Part shown: one piece after another, positions 54,858 through 63,372 of the stretch
Layout: each line of letters starts with the position of its first letter
How positions within the stretch are numbered: the stretch's first letter is position 1
Assembly (NCBI GenBank): GCA_963726995.1
Contig: CAVSEP010000006.1
Coordinates: 310,001 to 374,000 of the forward strand
Source: DAIDKA01 sp963726995
GTDB taxonomy: Bacteria > Pseudomonadota > Gammaproteobacteria > Steroidobacterales > Steroidobacteraceae
Direction: 5' to 3'
DNA: 64,000 bases
Translations under genes and position numbers: made by a program
The notes under the pieces: generated by a model
What the model saw: only the letters and a program-made list of their open reading frames with translations
Told to the model about the DNA's origin: nothing
Database searches by the model: none

Positions 54858-55955
54858 TCAGCTGCGTGTCAGTTCGACCGGGGCGCCCGTGCGCGCGGAT
54901 TGGTAGATGGCCATCATGATGTTCACGTCCCGCAGGCCCTCCTCTCCGGAGACGATGCTGGGCCCGCCCTCCTGAATGCAGCGCGCGAAATCATCCATTT
55001 CCGCGGCGAACTGATCGATATCCGGAAAATCAAGCGGCCGTCCGTCACTGCGCTGTCCGCGGATGCCTGAGTAGTTGAACGCAGGATCGAGCGTGAATCC
55101 GCCGCGCTCACCGATGACGCGGATATAGCCCGTAGCCGCACTGGCGAAGCTGGCGCCGCACTGGGTGACGGTGCCGCCCGGGAACCTGGCCTGCCACAGT
55201 ACGGAAGCCTCGACCTCGGAGAATCGGGCCGCATCTGCGGTGGTCGTGAGCCCCGAAACCCAGATTGGTTCTTCGCCGGTCAGATAACGGGTGGCCTGCA
55301 AGGCGTAGATGCCGACGTCCAGCAGCGGGCCGCCGCCGGACAAAGCGCGCTTCAGGCGCCAGCCTCCGGATTGAACATTGAATCCGAAAAAGGCGTCGAT
55401 GCTCCGCAGTGCACCGAGCTCCCGCGAGCGCGCCAGGCGGATGGCTTCCAGATGATGGGGTTCGAAGCGGCAGCGGTAGGCCACGCCGAGTCTGCGGTTG
55501 GCGGACTTGACGACATTGATGAGCTGTCGGCAGCGCTCCACCGAGACCTCCAGCGGCTTCTCGCAGAAGACGTGCTTACCGGCCTTCGCGGCATCGGTGC
55601 CATGCTGGAGGTGCAGCGCGTTTGGCGTGACGACGTAGACGACATCGATGTCGGGATTGTCGGCCATGCGGGCCATCGTGTCGTAGGTGTAGACACTGCG
55701 CGGCGAAATGGCGTACTTGCGCTGCCAGGCAGCTGCCTTGGCAGGTGAATCCGTGACGAGCCCCGTCAGCCTGCAGCGCTCGGTCTTCAACAGTGCTGGC
55801 GCAATCTGCTGCTCACTGAGCTCTCCCAGGCCGCAAATCGCGAAACCGAGTTTCGGCCTGGACGCGGCGGCCAGCGCGCGCGTGGTGCGCGTACTGATGA
55901 AGGACAGAGACGCCAGTGAGGCGCCCTGCGAAAGGAATCGGCGGCGGTCTGTCAT
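54858..55955 (-). CDS. Gfo/Idh/MocA family oxidoreductase with twin-arginine signal
   Basis: The 365-residue protein starts at MTDRRRFLSQGASLASLSF, a Tat-type signal (RRRFL) that implies export of a folded cofactor protein. The NAD(P)-binding Rossmann segment is LGFAICGLGELSEQQIAPAL and the catalytic motif is CEKPLEVSVERC, with the family Lys in EKP. A C-terminal alpha/beta domain follows with GGGPLLDVGIYAL. Members oxidise or rearrange sugars and related polyols. The start at 55955 is chosen over 56024 for the Tat motif. It is 29 bp after the VOC gene and likely co-transcribed. Confidence 0.88.
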   Translation of the reverse strand: MTDRRRFLSQGASLASLSFISTRTTRALAAASRPKLGFAICGLGELSEQQIAPALLKTERCRLTGLVTDSPAKAAAWQRKYAISPRSVYTYDTMARMADNPDIDVVYVVTPNALHLQHGTDAAKAGKHVFCEKPLEVSVERCRQLINVVKSANRRLGVAYRCRFEPHHLEAIRLARSRELGALRSIDAFFGFNVQSGGWRLKRALSGGGPLLDVGIYALQATRYLTGEEPIWVSGLTTTADAARFSEVEASVLWQARFPGGTVTQCGASFASAATGYIRVIGERGGFTLDPAFNYSGIRGQRSDGRPLDFPDIDQFAAEMDDFARCIQEGGPSIVSGEEGLRDVNIMMAIYQSARTGAPVELTRS

Positions 55956-55984
55956 GTGCGGGTCCCTCGCATGGGTGCCATCGG

Positions 55985-56914
55985 TCAACGGACCGGATCG
56001 GAAGCCGTAAACGGCGAACAGCATGGCTTGCCGATGGCATGCAGCTCCATGATTTCCGCGCGCGTCCCGTCCGGGTCATGCAGGTTCAATTGCCACTTGG
56101 CGTCCCTGCCGATCTTGGGGACGCCATCCTGCCCGGCAAGTCGCTGCTCGTTCCACAGTCGGGTATACACGGATTCCGCGTTCCGCACGCCGAGTGAGAA
56201 ATGATTGAAGATCCCCAGCAGCGTCTGACTCATGCCTGCGGGAATCCCCCGCCCCCGCGGTGGATCGACCAGCATGTATTCCAGCCAATCCCTGCCATCG
56301 GGCACCTGCAGCGAGATCCAGGTCGGCTTTTCATTCTCATTGCCGCCGAACCAATAGGGCCGGAATCCCAGGACCTTCAAATAGAAGCCGTCCTCCAAGG
56401 CGCGGTCATGAACGATGAAGCCGACGTGAATGATGTGATCGGAGAAGCGTCGCGCCGAAAACGCGACGGCGGGTGCCGCGCCCGATTGCACGAACTGGAC
56501 CCGGTTGCCTTCCGGATCCTGCACCTCGAACCAGCTGTCCTCGGACGTCGTGGTGGTAGCAGCCGGAACCCGAATGCCCGCGGCGCCAAGGTATCGGCGC
56601 ATGGCCTCGGCGTCCCGGGTTGCGAAGGCGACATGATCGAGGCGATCGATGGAGGCCGGGCCCTTCGGCAGCGGCAATACTTCGACGAACTGGGCGCTGC
56701 GGAAGTAGTAGCGCACGCCGTGCGCGTCTTCGGGATCCGCACCCCGGCTCGCGCCAAGGTCGTGAACGTAGAACCGTTCGGCCGCGAGCGGATCCGACGC
56801 GTACACGGCGATATGCGAGACCCCCTCCAGGGGAGGTCTCACGGTTGCGGCAGACGCGATAGGCGGGCAAAACGGGGCCAGAATTACCAGTAGAGATAGG
56901 GGCAGGTTCTTCAT
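55985..56914 (-). CDS. Secreted two-domain VOC protein
   Basis: The 309-residue protein has a signal peptide (MKNLPLSLLVILAPF core, cleavage near ASA-AT) and two VOC modules. The first is VSHIAVYASDPLAAERFYVHDLG with RLDHVAFATRDAEAMRRYL; the second is IIHVGFIVHDRALEDGFYLKVLG with FNHFSLGVRNAESVYTRLW, ending GTRAEIMELHAIG. A double VOC layout is typical of extradiol dioxygenases and hydroxyphenylpyruvate-type enzymes. Export is unusual for this fold. Co-directional with the Gfo/Idh gene; substrate unknown. Confidence 0.85.
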   Translation of the reverse strand: MKNLPLSLLVILAPFCPPIASAATVRPPLEGVSHIAVYASDPLAAERFYVHDLGASRGADPEDAHGVRYYFRSAQFVEVLPLPKGPASIDRLDHVAFATRDAEAMRRYLGAAGIRVPAATTTTSEDSWFEVQDPEGNRVQFVQSGAAPAVAFSARRFSDHIIHVGFIVHDRALEDGFYLKVLGFRPYWFGGNENEKPTWISLQVPDGRDWLEYMLVDPPRGRGIPAGMSQTLLGIFNHFSLGVRNAESVYTRLWNEQRLAGQDGVPKIGRDAKWQLNLHDPDGTRAEIMELHAIGKPCCSPFTASDPVR

Positions 56915-57038
56915 GGTAGCGCTCCCAATCCAATGCAGCATAGCTTATACCGGCGAGCGGAAAAAACACCGGCCGATCCCTGCGGCACACGACGGGCGCC
57001 CGCCGTACTTGGGCTTGGCCTTGTTCCGCTGGGCGTAC

Positions 57039-57081
57039 AGTTAGGTCTTCCCATAAGTATCGCTCCCGGATATAGTTAGGT
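57039..57081 (+). promoter_or_regulatory. Promoter region of the ArsR-type regulator with direct repeats
   Basis: AGTTAGGT occurs at 57039-57046 and 57074-57081. TTCCCA (57048-57053), 17 bp, TATAGT (57071-57076) could be the promoter. If so, transcription would begin almost at the ATG (57084), a leaderless arrangement. The repeats could be operator half-sites. Confidence 0.4.
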
Positions 57082-57083
57082 AT

Positions 57084-57434
57084 ATGCCTAATCAAACAGC
57101 GCGCCTGAACGACGTCTTCAAGGCACTATCGGATCCGACTCGCCGGGCGGTACTGAAACGGTTGAGCCGCGGCCCGGTGCCTACGCTGGAACTCGCGCGA
57201 CCCTTCGGCATGGCGCTGCCCTCTTTCACCCAGCACTTGAGCATGCTCGAGAAATCCGGGCTGGTGAAGTCGAGGAAATCGGGTCGCGTTCGTACCTATG
57301 AACTCGCGCCACGGCCGCTGCGGGTGGCGGAGAGCTGGATGACCGAACAGCGCAGGCTCTGGGAATGTCGCCTCGACCAACTCGACGCGCATCTGCTTAC
57401 GATGAGGGACAATGGCGATGACAACGAAGAATGA
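57084..57434 (+). CDS. ArsR family winged-helix regulator
   Basis: The 116-residue protein has NDVFKALSDPTRRAVLKRLSRGPVPTLELARPFGMALPSFTQHLSMLEKSGLVKSRKSGRV-type winged-helix features, but lacks the Cys metal-binding box of ArsR/SmtB sensors. Non-metal ArsR proteins of this group are usually coupled to an AHSA1/SRPBCC gene, and here the next gene overlaps by 23 bp. They presumably form a ligand-sensing pair. There is no ribosome-binding site upstream of ATG 57084. Confidence 0.92.
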   Translation: MPNQTARLNDVFKALSDPTRRAVLKRLSRGPVPTLELARPFGMALPSFTQHLSMLEKSGLVKSRKSGRVRTYELAPRPLRVAESWMTEQRRLWECRLDQLDAHLLTMRDNGDDNEE

Positions 57435-57909
57435 TCGAGACCTGTATCTGGAGCGCATCGTGGACGTGCCCCCGGAACTGGTGTTCAAGGCATGGACCAC
57501 CCCGAAGCATCTGATGCCCTGGTTCTGCCCGAAGCCCTACCGGACCGTGGAGTGCGAGATCGACCTCAAGCCCGGCGGGAAGTTCTTCGTGCAGATGACG
57601 GACCCGGAGGGCAACAAGCTCCCCGCGGAACCCGGTTGCTACCTGGAGATCGTCCCGAACCGCAAGCTCGTTTGGACCTCGGCGCTCGGGCCCGGCTATC
57701 GGCCGCACGATCCCAGCGCCGCTCCCTGGTTCTTTACCGCCGTTCTCACCTTCGAACCGCACGGCAATGGTGGCTGCAGGTACTCGGCGACGGCCATTCA
57801 CACCACGAAGGAGCACGCGCAGGCCCACGAGAAGATGGGGTTCAGCCAGGGCTGGGGCAAGGTGCTCGAGCAACTCGTCGAGTACGTCAAGAGTACGTCC
57901 CTGAACTGA
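57412..57909 (+). CDS. SRPBCC/AHSA1 family protein (Bet v1-like)
   Basis: The 165-residue protein has the START-like hydrophobic-cavity fold: YLERIVDVPPELVFKAWTTPKHLMPWFCP, then DLKPGGKFFVQMTDPEGN and KMGFSQGWGKVLEQLVEYV near the C-terminus. It is coupled to the ArsR-type gene. AHSA1-like proteins in this context are thought to bind lipophilic ligands or act as antirepressors. An in-frame ATG six bases later (57418) is an alternative start. Confidence 0.92.
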   Translation: MAMTTKNDRDLYLERIVDVPPELVFKAWTTPKHLMPWFCPKPYRTVECEIDLKPGGKFFVQMTDPEGNKLPAEPGCYLEIVPNRKLVWTSALGPGYRPHDPSAAPWFFTAVLTFEPHGNGGCRYSATAIHTTKEHAQAHEKMGFSQGWGKVLEQLVEYVKSTSLN

Positions 57910-57954
57910 CCTGCGGCACAGGCAGGCCGTGTGTTCGGCATCTACCGAGCTTGG

Positions 57955-58959
57955 CTATGCAAGCGCCTGCGCCAGAAAGGGCAGACTAACGTCCATGCGA
58001 TAGTCCACGCCGGAATGATTGTCCGGGAACTCCTCGTACCGGTGTGGGATTCCTAGTTCCTTCAGGCGACGTGCAAAGCGGCGCGCACCGTACAGCAGCC
58101 TGAATTGATCTTTCGTTCCGCAGTCAATGTAGAGAGCCTTCAGGCCCCGGAGGCTGTCAGCTCTCGCCTCGAGGATGACCAGTGGGTCGTGCCGCATCCA
58201 GTTGGCCCAGCGTGCGTCAATCAGTTCGCAGGTGTCGAGCGTCACCGGAAGCCGCATGCCGAGAAAGGCCGACGGATCCGGATCATAGCTGGCAGCCATG
58301 GCGAGCATGTTGATCACATCGCCAGAGTTGTCCGGGTGTTTGCGGGCGGCTTCGAGTTCACGCCACCAGCGCTCGATGGAATTATCGGCCCTGGCCAGAC
58401 CTTGCAATACCATCGGCATCTCGGGCAGGTAACACCATTCGAAAGCCATATCCCCGGAATGGCAGGCGGCCGCTGCCCAGACATCGGCATGTCGTAGCGC
58501 ATGCACAATGGCGCCGTAGCCGCCGGAGCTCTTCCCGAAGACGCCACGGCGCCCGTTGCCGCCGCAGGCAAACCTGCGCTCGACCGTCGGCAGCATTTCG
58601 TCCAGGAGATAGTCTTCCCAGGCACCCATGGCTGCGGAGTTGACGTACTGGTTTCCACCCAAGCGGGTAAAGCAGTCGGGAAATGCCACGACCACCGGCG
58701 GCATCTTGCCATCGCCAATCAGCCGGTCGAGACGCTCCGGAACATTTTCCCGAAAACCGATCCAGTTGGTATGCGACAGCCCACTGCCGGTAAACCCCAC
58801 AAGATCGACCAGCAGTGGCAGATCGCGCCCGTCGTGTCCCGCCGGTACATACACATCGACGACTCGGTTCGACGGGTCACCCAGCATATTGTTGCGAAGC
58901 GCGGCGCTGTCCACGGTGAGTCGATGTATGACGCCGCCCGGCCCAGCAAAATGGCGCAT
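57955..58959 (-). CDS. Esterase (alpha/beta-hydrolase, esterase D/S-formylglutathione-hydrolase type)
   Basis: The 334-residue protein is an alpha/beta hydrolase with VDVYVPAGHDGRDLPLLVDLVGFTG at the N-terminus, the nucleophile elbow FGKSSGGYGAIVHAL, an Asp in IDCGTKDQFRLLYG and a catalytic His in FPDNHSGVDYRMD. The family includes carboxylesterases and mycolyl-transferase-like enzymes. There is no clear signal peptide. Start ATG 58957-58959 fits; an in-frame extension to 59019 would overlap the antitoxin promoter region. Substrate unknown. Confidence 0.85.
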   Translation of the reverse strand: MRHFAGPGGVIHRLTVDSAALRNNMLGDPSNRVVDVYVPAGHDGRDLPLLVDLVGFTGSGLSHTNWIGFRENVPERLDRLIGDGKMPPVVVAFPDCFTRLGGNQYVNSAAMGAWEDYLLDEMLPTVERRFACGGNGRRGVFGKSSGGYGAIVHALRHADVWAAAACHSGDMAFEWCYLPEMPMVLQGLARADNSIERWWRELEAARKHPDNSGDVINMLAMAASYDPDPSAFLGMRLPVTLDTCELIDARWANWMRHDPLVILEARADSLRGLKALYIDCGTKDQFRLLYGARRFARRLKELGIPHRYEEFPDNHSGVDYRMDVSLPFLAQALA

Positions 58960-59013
58960 TGAGGAATCCCCCGCGCGAAGGCGCTGGCCATTATGGGGAA
59001 TGTGCGGGTTCGA

Positions 59014-59042
59014 TTGCATTATTTTTCGTAACTAGTTACGAT
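59014..59042 (+). promoter_or_regulatory. Promoter with 16-bp palindromic operator for the 59049-60039 gene pair
   Basis: TTGCAT (59014-59019), 17 bp, TACGAT (59037-59042). The perfect palindrome TCGTAACTAGTTACGA (59026-59041) overlaps the spacer and -10 element. The first gene starts at 59049, about 7 bp after the -10, so its mRNA should be nearly leaderless. This is the layout of an autoregulated toxin-antitoxin promoter. Confidence 0.65.
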
Positions 59043-59048
59043 AATCCC

Positions 59049-59519
59049 ATGGCCACCAGAACTTCCATGTCCGCTCCCCGCGGCCGTCCGAGTACCGGTA
59101 AGGCAATGACGGCTGCGGAGCGGATGCGCCGGATGCGTGCGCGCCGCAATGCTGCCGGGCTGAAGGAAGTGGTCTCCTGGGTACCCTCCGAGCCGGTCGT
59201 GTCGCAGGTCTACTCGGCGCACCGCCTGGCTGAGGCCAGGAGCCTCGCCATGCACGCGCTGATCGCCAGCAAGCTGGCGCGCGACCCTTCCCTGCTGAGC
59301 AAGCCCCGCCGGAATCTTGAGAACTGGAGTGCTCGCTGGCCACACCCGCCGCGCTGGGTGGATGAGTGGCGTCGGATTCTGGATCAACCCTGGCCGCAGA
59401 TTGCCGCATTGATGACCGAGCCAAGTGAACGCGCTGCAAGACTCAGGCAGTCATCGCCCTTCGCAGGAGTCCTCACTCCCGAAGAGCGCCTCAGGATCTA
59501 TGACGCGTTCAGAACTTGA
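59049..59519 (+). CDS. Putative DNA-binding antitoxin partner of the nucleotidyltransferase
   Basis: The 156-residue protein has a basic N-terminal region (RGRPSTGKAMTAAERMRRMRARR, then NAAGLKEVVSWVPSE) that fits a ribbon-helix-helix or similar DNA-binding segment. A helical C-terminal half is rich in Trp and Pro (NLENWSARWPHPPRWVDEWRRILD). The start ATG 59049 directly follows the palindromic operator and lacks a ribosome-binding site. The next gene overlaps by 20 bp. Assignment as an antitoxin is inferred from the pairing and the operator, not from a known family. Confidence 0.65.
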   Translation: MATRTSMSAPRGRPSTGKAMTAAERMRRMRARRNAAGLKEVVSWVPSEPVVSQVYSAHRLAEARSLAMHALIASKLARDPSLLSKPRRNLENWSARWPHPPRWVDEWRRILDQPWPQIAALMTEPSERAARLRQSSPFAGVLTPEERLRIYDAFRT

Positions 59520-60039
59520 ACACGTGATCCGCGCGGCGGGCAGGATCGCCGACGATTCCGAAATCGTGGTGATCGGCAGCCAGTCAGTGCTCGGACAGTT
59601 CCCGAATGCTCCCGTGTCCCTGCTCGCTTCGGCGGAGGCCGACGTTTATCCCTTGAACCATCCGGAGCGCGCTCACCTGATCGACGGGAGCATTGGCGAA
59701 GGGTCTTTGTTTCATGAAACCCACGGATACTACGCTCAAGGGGTCGGCGAAGAGACCGCGAAGCTACCTTTGGGCTGGCGCAATCGGCTGGTGCGAGTGA
59801 GCAACGAGAACACGGAAGGAATCGCAGGCCTGTGCCTGGAAGTGCATGACCTGGCGATCTCCAAGTACTATGCCGGGCGCGAGAAGGACTTCGAGTTCAC
59901 CGCAGAGCTGGCAAAACACGGTCTAACTGACAGGAACACACTGCTCGCGCGCCTGAAGGAAACCGCAATGACCAAACCGGAGCTCACTTTGATTGCCGGG
60001 CGAATCAAACGGGACTTCACCCGGCGCTCTGAGAAGTAG
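59500..60039 (+). CDS. DUF6036-like nucleotidyltransferase (candidate toxin)
   Basis: The 179-residue protein has a nucleotidyltransferase signature: EIVVIGSQSVLGQFPNAPVS then LASAEADVYPLN, the GS...ExD pattern of small MNT/AbiEii-type enzymes. A long central region contains GYYAQGVGEETAKLPLGWRNRL and the C-terminus contains LEVHDLAISKYYAGREKDFEF, as in DUF6036 proteins from memory. Start ATG 59500 lies within the end of the preceding gene. Related enzymes act as toxins that modify tRNA or other targets; whether this one is toxic is unknown. Confidence 0.75.
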   Translation: MTRSELEHVIRAAGRIADDSEIVVIGSQSVLGQFPNAPVSLLASAEADVYPLNHPERAHLIDGSIGEGSLFHETHGYYAQGVGEETAKLPLGWRNRLVRVSNENTEGIAGLCLEVHDLAISKYYAGREKDFEFTAELAKHGLTDRNTLLARLKETAMTKPELTLIAGRIKRDFTRRSEK

Positions 60040-60084
60040 ACACCCATTCGGTACTGCTCGGAGCTTGTCCGAATCGGATTGTGT

Positions 60085-60696
60085 CTACGTTCGGTTTCCC
60101 CGGCGCACGATCGCACTTGCGGCGGCGCGCGTGCTGCCGTGAATGGCGTGAGCCAGCTCCCGAGGCGTGCAGGAATATTGCCCGAGTAGCCACTCGTGAA
60201 TCATCGCCAGTTGACCTCTCGCAAGTTGAATCGCAACCAGCCGCAGGGGGATTGCGGGCGGCTCGTCTTCGTCAATCTGCTCGCGCAGCCGAGCCTCGAT
60301 GAGTGCAGCAAACGTTTTGAACACAGTACCATTGCCAATGTTTCCCAGTACCGTGCGCGCCTGGACTCGGACCTGCCAGAAGTGCTCGAGGACGACTGCC
60401 AGTTTCGGGTCTTCCTCCGAATTCCGGACCGTGTCTGCAAGCAACCGGAAGATGCCGGATGCGGCACTGGCCAGGACCTCGTCCTTGCCGTCGAAGTGCT
60501 GATAGAAAGTTGAGCGCGCGACATTGGCTCTAGCCGCAATGTCGGCAATCCCAAAGTCCTCGTATCCACGTTCCATAAACAGCTGATTGAACGCACGGAT
60601 CAATGCGTTGCGCGTCCGCCCGACGCGGGTGTCGCCCTCGACCGAGCCAACGCCAACAAGCAGCCGCATTTCGGACAGATTGTCACTTTTGTCCAT
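60085..60696 (-). CDS. TetR family transcriptional regulator
   Basis: The 203-residue protein has an N-terminal helix-turn-helix (RNALIRAFNQLFMERGYEDFGIADIAARANVARSTFYQHFDGKDEVL) and a variable helical ligand domain. The start at ATG 60694-60696 is chosen; a Met 27 nt into the gene is an alternative. It is divergent from the ankyrin gene with a 139-bp gap. Ligand and targets unknown. Confidence 0.9.
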   Translation of the reverse strand: MDKSDNLSEMRLLVGVGSVEGDTRVGRTRNALIRAFNQLFMERGYEDFGIADIAARANVARSTFYQHFDGKDEVLASAASGIFRLLADTVRNSEEDPKLAVVLEHFWQVRVQARTVLGNIGNGTVFKTFAALIEARLREQIDEDEPPAIPLRLVAIQLARGQLAMIHEWLLGQYSCTPRELAHAIHGSTRAAASAIVRRGNRT

Positions 60697-60835
60697 TTGA
60701 AGAAGGAAATCCCCTTCACTGCCATCGCCAATACTGCCACTGGTGCTACGATTTCGGCAGTCAATACTACATGCGACAGCAGCTCGACTGCGAACTGCGG
60801 GAAGTGGTTCCGCTTGGCACATGGTGGGCAGCACA

Positions 60836-61495
60836 ATGAAAGCCGACGACTTTCGCCGACTTATCGAGAAAGGCGATGTGGACGGATTGCGAGGCGCGCT
60901 AACGTCGGATCCGGCGCTTGCTAGCCAGCCTATTCGCTGGATCCTCAATCAAGAAAACCATTCCGACCCGCTTCACTATGTGTCTGACTGCGTTAGCCAT
61001 GGTTGGCTGAAATATGGCCAGGAGGGCAAGATCGCCGAAGTACTTCTGGCACACGGCGCGGCGATCGAAGGCACTGCAGATAGAGAGTCGCCGTTGCTCG
61101 GGTCAGCGTCCTTGGGCGTGGAAGCGGTATCCAAGGTACTTATCGAAGCGGGGGCAGCACTGGAGCGCACTTCCATTTTCGGAGCGCGTGCACTTCACTG
61201 GGCGGCGTGGGTCGGCTCACCTTCAATCGTGGAGCTCCTGGTCGCACATGAGGTGGATCTGGAGGCAAGGTGTTCCAAGTACGGAGCGACCCCACTGTTC
61301 TGGGCGGTGCATGGTTATGGCCCGAATGGACCTAAGCAGAAGAAGGGTCAGGTGCGTGCAGCCCAGGTGCTCATCGAGGCGGGCGCCAAGGTCGACACGT
61401 CGAACCGGGACGATCTCTCGGCGCTTGCCCTGTCCAAGCTCAGCGTGGCCCGAGACATGTACGAACTGTTGCTGCTCCACAAAGCGCCGGAGTGA
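60836..61495 (+). CDS. Ankyrin-repeat protein
   Basis: The 219-residue protein is made of ankyrin-type helix-turn-helix repeats: DFRRLIEKGDVDGLRGALTSDP, IAEVLLAHGAAIEGT, AVSKVLIEAGAALERTSIFGARALHWAAWVGSPSIVELLV and AAQVLIEAGAKVDTSN. There is no signal peptide. Such repeats mediate protein binding; partner unknown. ATG 60836 is used; in-frame codons run back to 60743 but would cut into the region before the divergent TetR gene. Confidence 0.85.
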   Translation: MKADDFRRLIEKGDVDGLRGALTSDPALASQPIRWILNQENHSDPLHYVSDCVSHGWLKYGQEGKIAEVLLAHGAAIEGTADRESPLLGSASLGVEAVSKVLIEAGAALERTSIFGARALHWAAWVGSPSIVELLVAHEVDLEARCSKYGATPLFWAVHGYGPNGPKQKKGQVRAAQVLIEAGAKVDTSNRDDLSALALSKLSVARDMYELLLLHKAPE

Positions 61496-61518
61496 TCCCA
61501 AAGGGTGGCGCCGCTCGA

Positions 61519-61532
61519 CAGTGCCGGCACTG
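61519..61532. repeat. 14-bp palindrome downstream of the ankyrin gene
   Basis: CAGTGCCGGCACTG is a perfect palindrome 23 bp after the ankyrin stop, with a T5 run about 12 bp further on. It may be a weak terminator, but it has no loop and the spacing is poor. Confidence 0.3.
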
Positions 61533-61557
61533 CGGTCATGCAACTTTTTGAATCTAC

Positions 61558-61630
61558 TGGGCCTGCTTGGATTCGAACCAAGGACCAAGGGATTATGAGT
61601 CCCCTGCACTAACCGCTGTGCTACAGGCCC
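61558..61630 (-). tRNA. ileX: tRNA-Ile(CAU), lysidine-type isoleucine tRNA
   Basis: On the minus strand the 73-nt cloverleaf has a 7-bp acceptor stem (GGGCCTG / CAGGCCC), D-arm with AGCACAGCGGTTAG, anticodon loop CTCATAA with anticodon CAT, variable loop TGGTC and T-loop GGTTCGAATCC. The D-loop, anticodon-stem and variable-loop pattern follows Escherichia coli tRNA-Ile2, not the elongator or initiator Met tRNAs. Its C34 is converted to lysidine by TilS to read AUA. The 3' CCA is not encoded: the genomic sequence after the discriminator A is GTA. Confidence 0.88.
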
Positions 61631-61698
61631 GCCGGAAAATGGGGGGGCAGACAATACCATCCCATCGGGCCCGGCCCAAGCCGGGCCCGATCAGACGA

Positions 61699-63346
61699 TC
61701 AGGTACGGACCGAGCCGGATCGAGCCAGGAACGCCCGGCAGGTCGAAATCGCAGGATCGCTCGGCGGTATCCGTGCGCAGATGCCGTCCATGCGCTGGCG
61801 CAGCGCGGCGATCGTGGCAGCGTGGCCGCCCTTGTCGTTCCACTTTGCCAAGACATGGTCCAGTCTTTCCAGCCGCACTCGGGTGCGCCTGTAAATGCGA
61901 TCCGGACCGTCCAGTTCTCCCAGCACGGCAAGGCCCACCGCACGGATGGCCGCATCATCGGCAGGCTTCATGCGGATCAGGCCCATCAGATAGTCGGTTC
62001 CCCACTGGAAGCGGGTGGCCGCGCCCTGGGACTGGGCATAGGCCTGCGCCAGCCAATTCACCGCAGTATCGAGGTGCCCATGCTTCTCATCCAGGGACGC
62101 CAGATCGAGCATGTAGTAGTACGGGGACTTCGACTGCGCCAGCTGCTCGCGCGTAATGGCATAGGCACGCTCGTCGTCGCCGAGCACGTCGAGAACGTTC
62201 AACGCCGCATTCACCACACTCGCGCGGCTGTGTTCATCCAGCTTGCCCGCGAGCGCGGTATCGATCCGCTGGTGCGCCTCGCGCGCGAGTGCCGCCGGGA
62301 TCTGGTGGTGAGGATCCAGGGCCTTGGTCGCGGCCAGCCGTGCATACAGGAAGTAGAGGTGATCGGCCGCCGAGAAACGCGGATCGGCGGCAGCCTTGTC
62401 CATGACGGCCGCGAAACGCTGCGCCCAGGCCGGCGCGTCCTGCGGCGCGCTCTTCGCGACCGCCTGAAAGAACGACTCGTCCAGACCGCCGATCGCATCT
62501 TCCAGTCCGCTCGCCGCCGCCGGATCCTTCAGGATCCTGTCGACTTGGCCGATCAGCGTCGTCAGTCGAATGCCCGGTGATTTGCCCGCAGCGAGCGCAT
62601 CGGCCTCACCGTCGGCGGCCAGGCTCGCCGCAGTCAGAATCAGTCGCGCCTGGTCGCTTTCCGGGCCCGAGCAGCGGGCCGCCGCCTGCGGACAGGGTCT
62701 GCGCAAGCGCCGAAAAACGGGCGCTCACGTTGTCAGTCAGATCCCAGCCGTAGTAGGCCAGTCGATGGCAGTCATCCTGCGACATCGGCCTGGCGCCCCC
62801 GGATTTCAACGCCGCCAGGATGGTATTCACGGGCCGCACGTCGCCCAGCACCGTGTCCAGCAGCTGCGCATACTGCGACAGGTCCATGCCGCCCGAGATG
62901 CGCGCCAATTCACTTTGATCGGCGCGCAACACCAGCACGGTGGGATAGCCGCTGACGCCGAACCGGTCTCCCCACTTCTGCGCCCCGGGATTGTCGCCAT
63001 CCAGGAACACTGGAACAAACAGCTTCAGCTTCTCGATGAAGTCGGGCCGCGAGAACACCGTGGCCTTCAGCTCGTGACAGGGCGGGCACCAGGCTGCACC
63101 CCAGTACAGGAACACCGGCTTGTTCTGGCTTTTCGCCGCGGCGAATGCAGCTTCGACGCTGCCGCTGTACCAGGCGATGCCAGGCTCCGCGCCGACATTT
63201 GCGCTCTTGGAGGATTTTGCGCTCGTGGACGCAGGATTGCCCATGTTCGCGACGGTGCCTGACGCGGCAGGGGATGTCGCGGTATGCTGTGCACATCCTG
63301 CCGCAGTCAAACAGAGCACCGTCATGAGGGTGTAGCGCGGGAACAT
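61699..63346 (-). pseudogene. Thioredoxin-like lipoprotein with C-terminal helical-repeat domain, frameshifted
   Basis: The two frames together give 548 residues. The N-terminus is a lipoprotein signal (LTAAGC-A near residue 18). A thioredoxin domain follows with FLYWGAAWCPPCHELKATVF (active site CPPC) and GYPTVLVLRADQSELARI, and then a long TPR-like helical region ending LARSGSVRT. The frame shifts at a C-rich run near 62686 (in the minus-strand reading, one extra G after TLSA). Removing one base restores an open frame of 549 codons. Periplasmic disulfide or reductase function is likely. The lesion resembles those in the RND pump. Confidence 0.8.
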
Positions 63347-63372
63347 ACTTTCAACCGATCTGGAAACTCTCT

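Noticed and set aside
61223..61660. Minus-strand open frame across the tRNA and ankyrin gene
   Set aside because: It would translate through the tRNA-Ile gene and is antisense to the ankyrin repeats.
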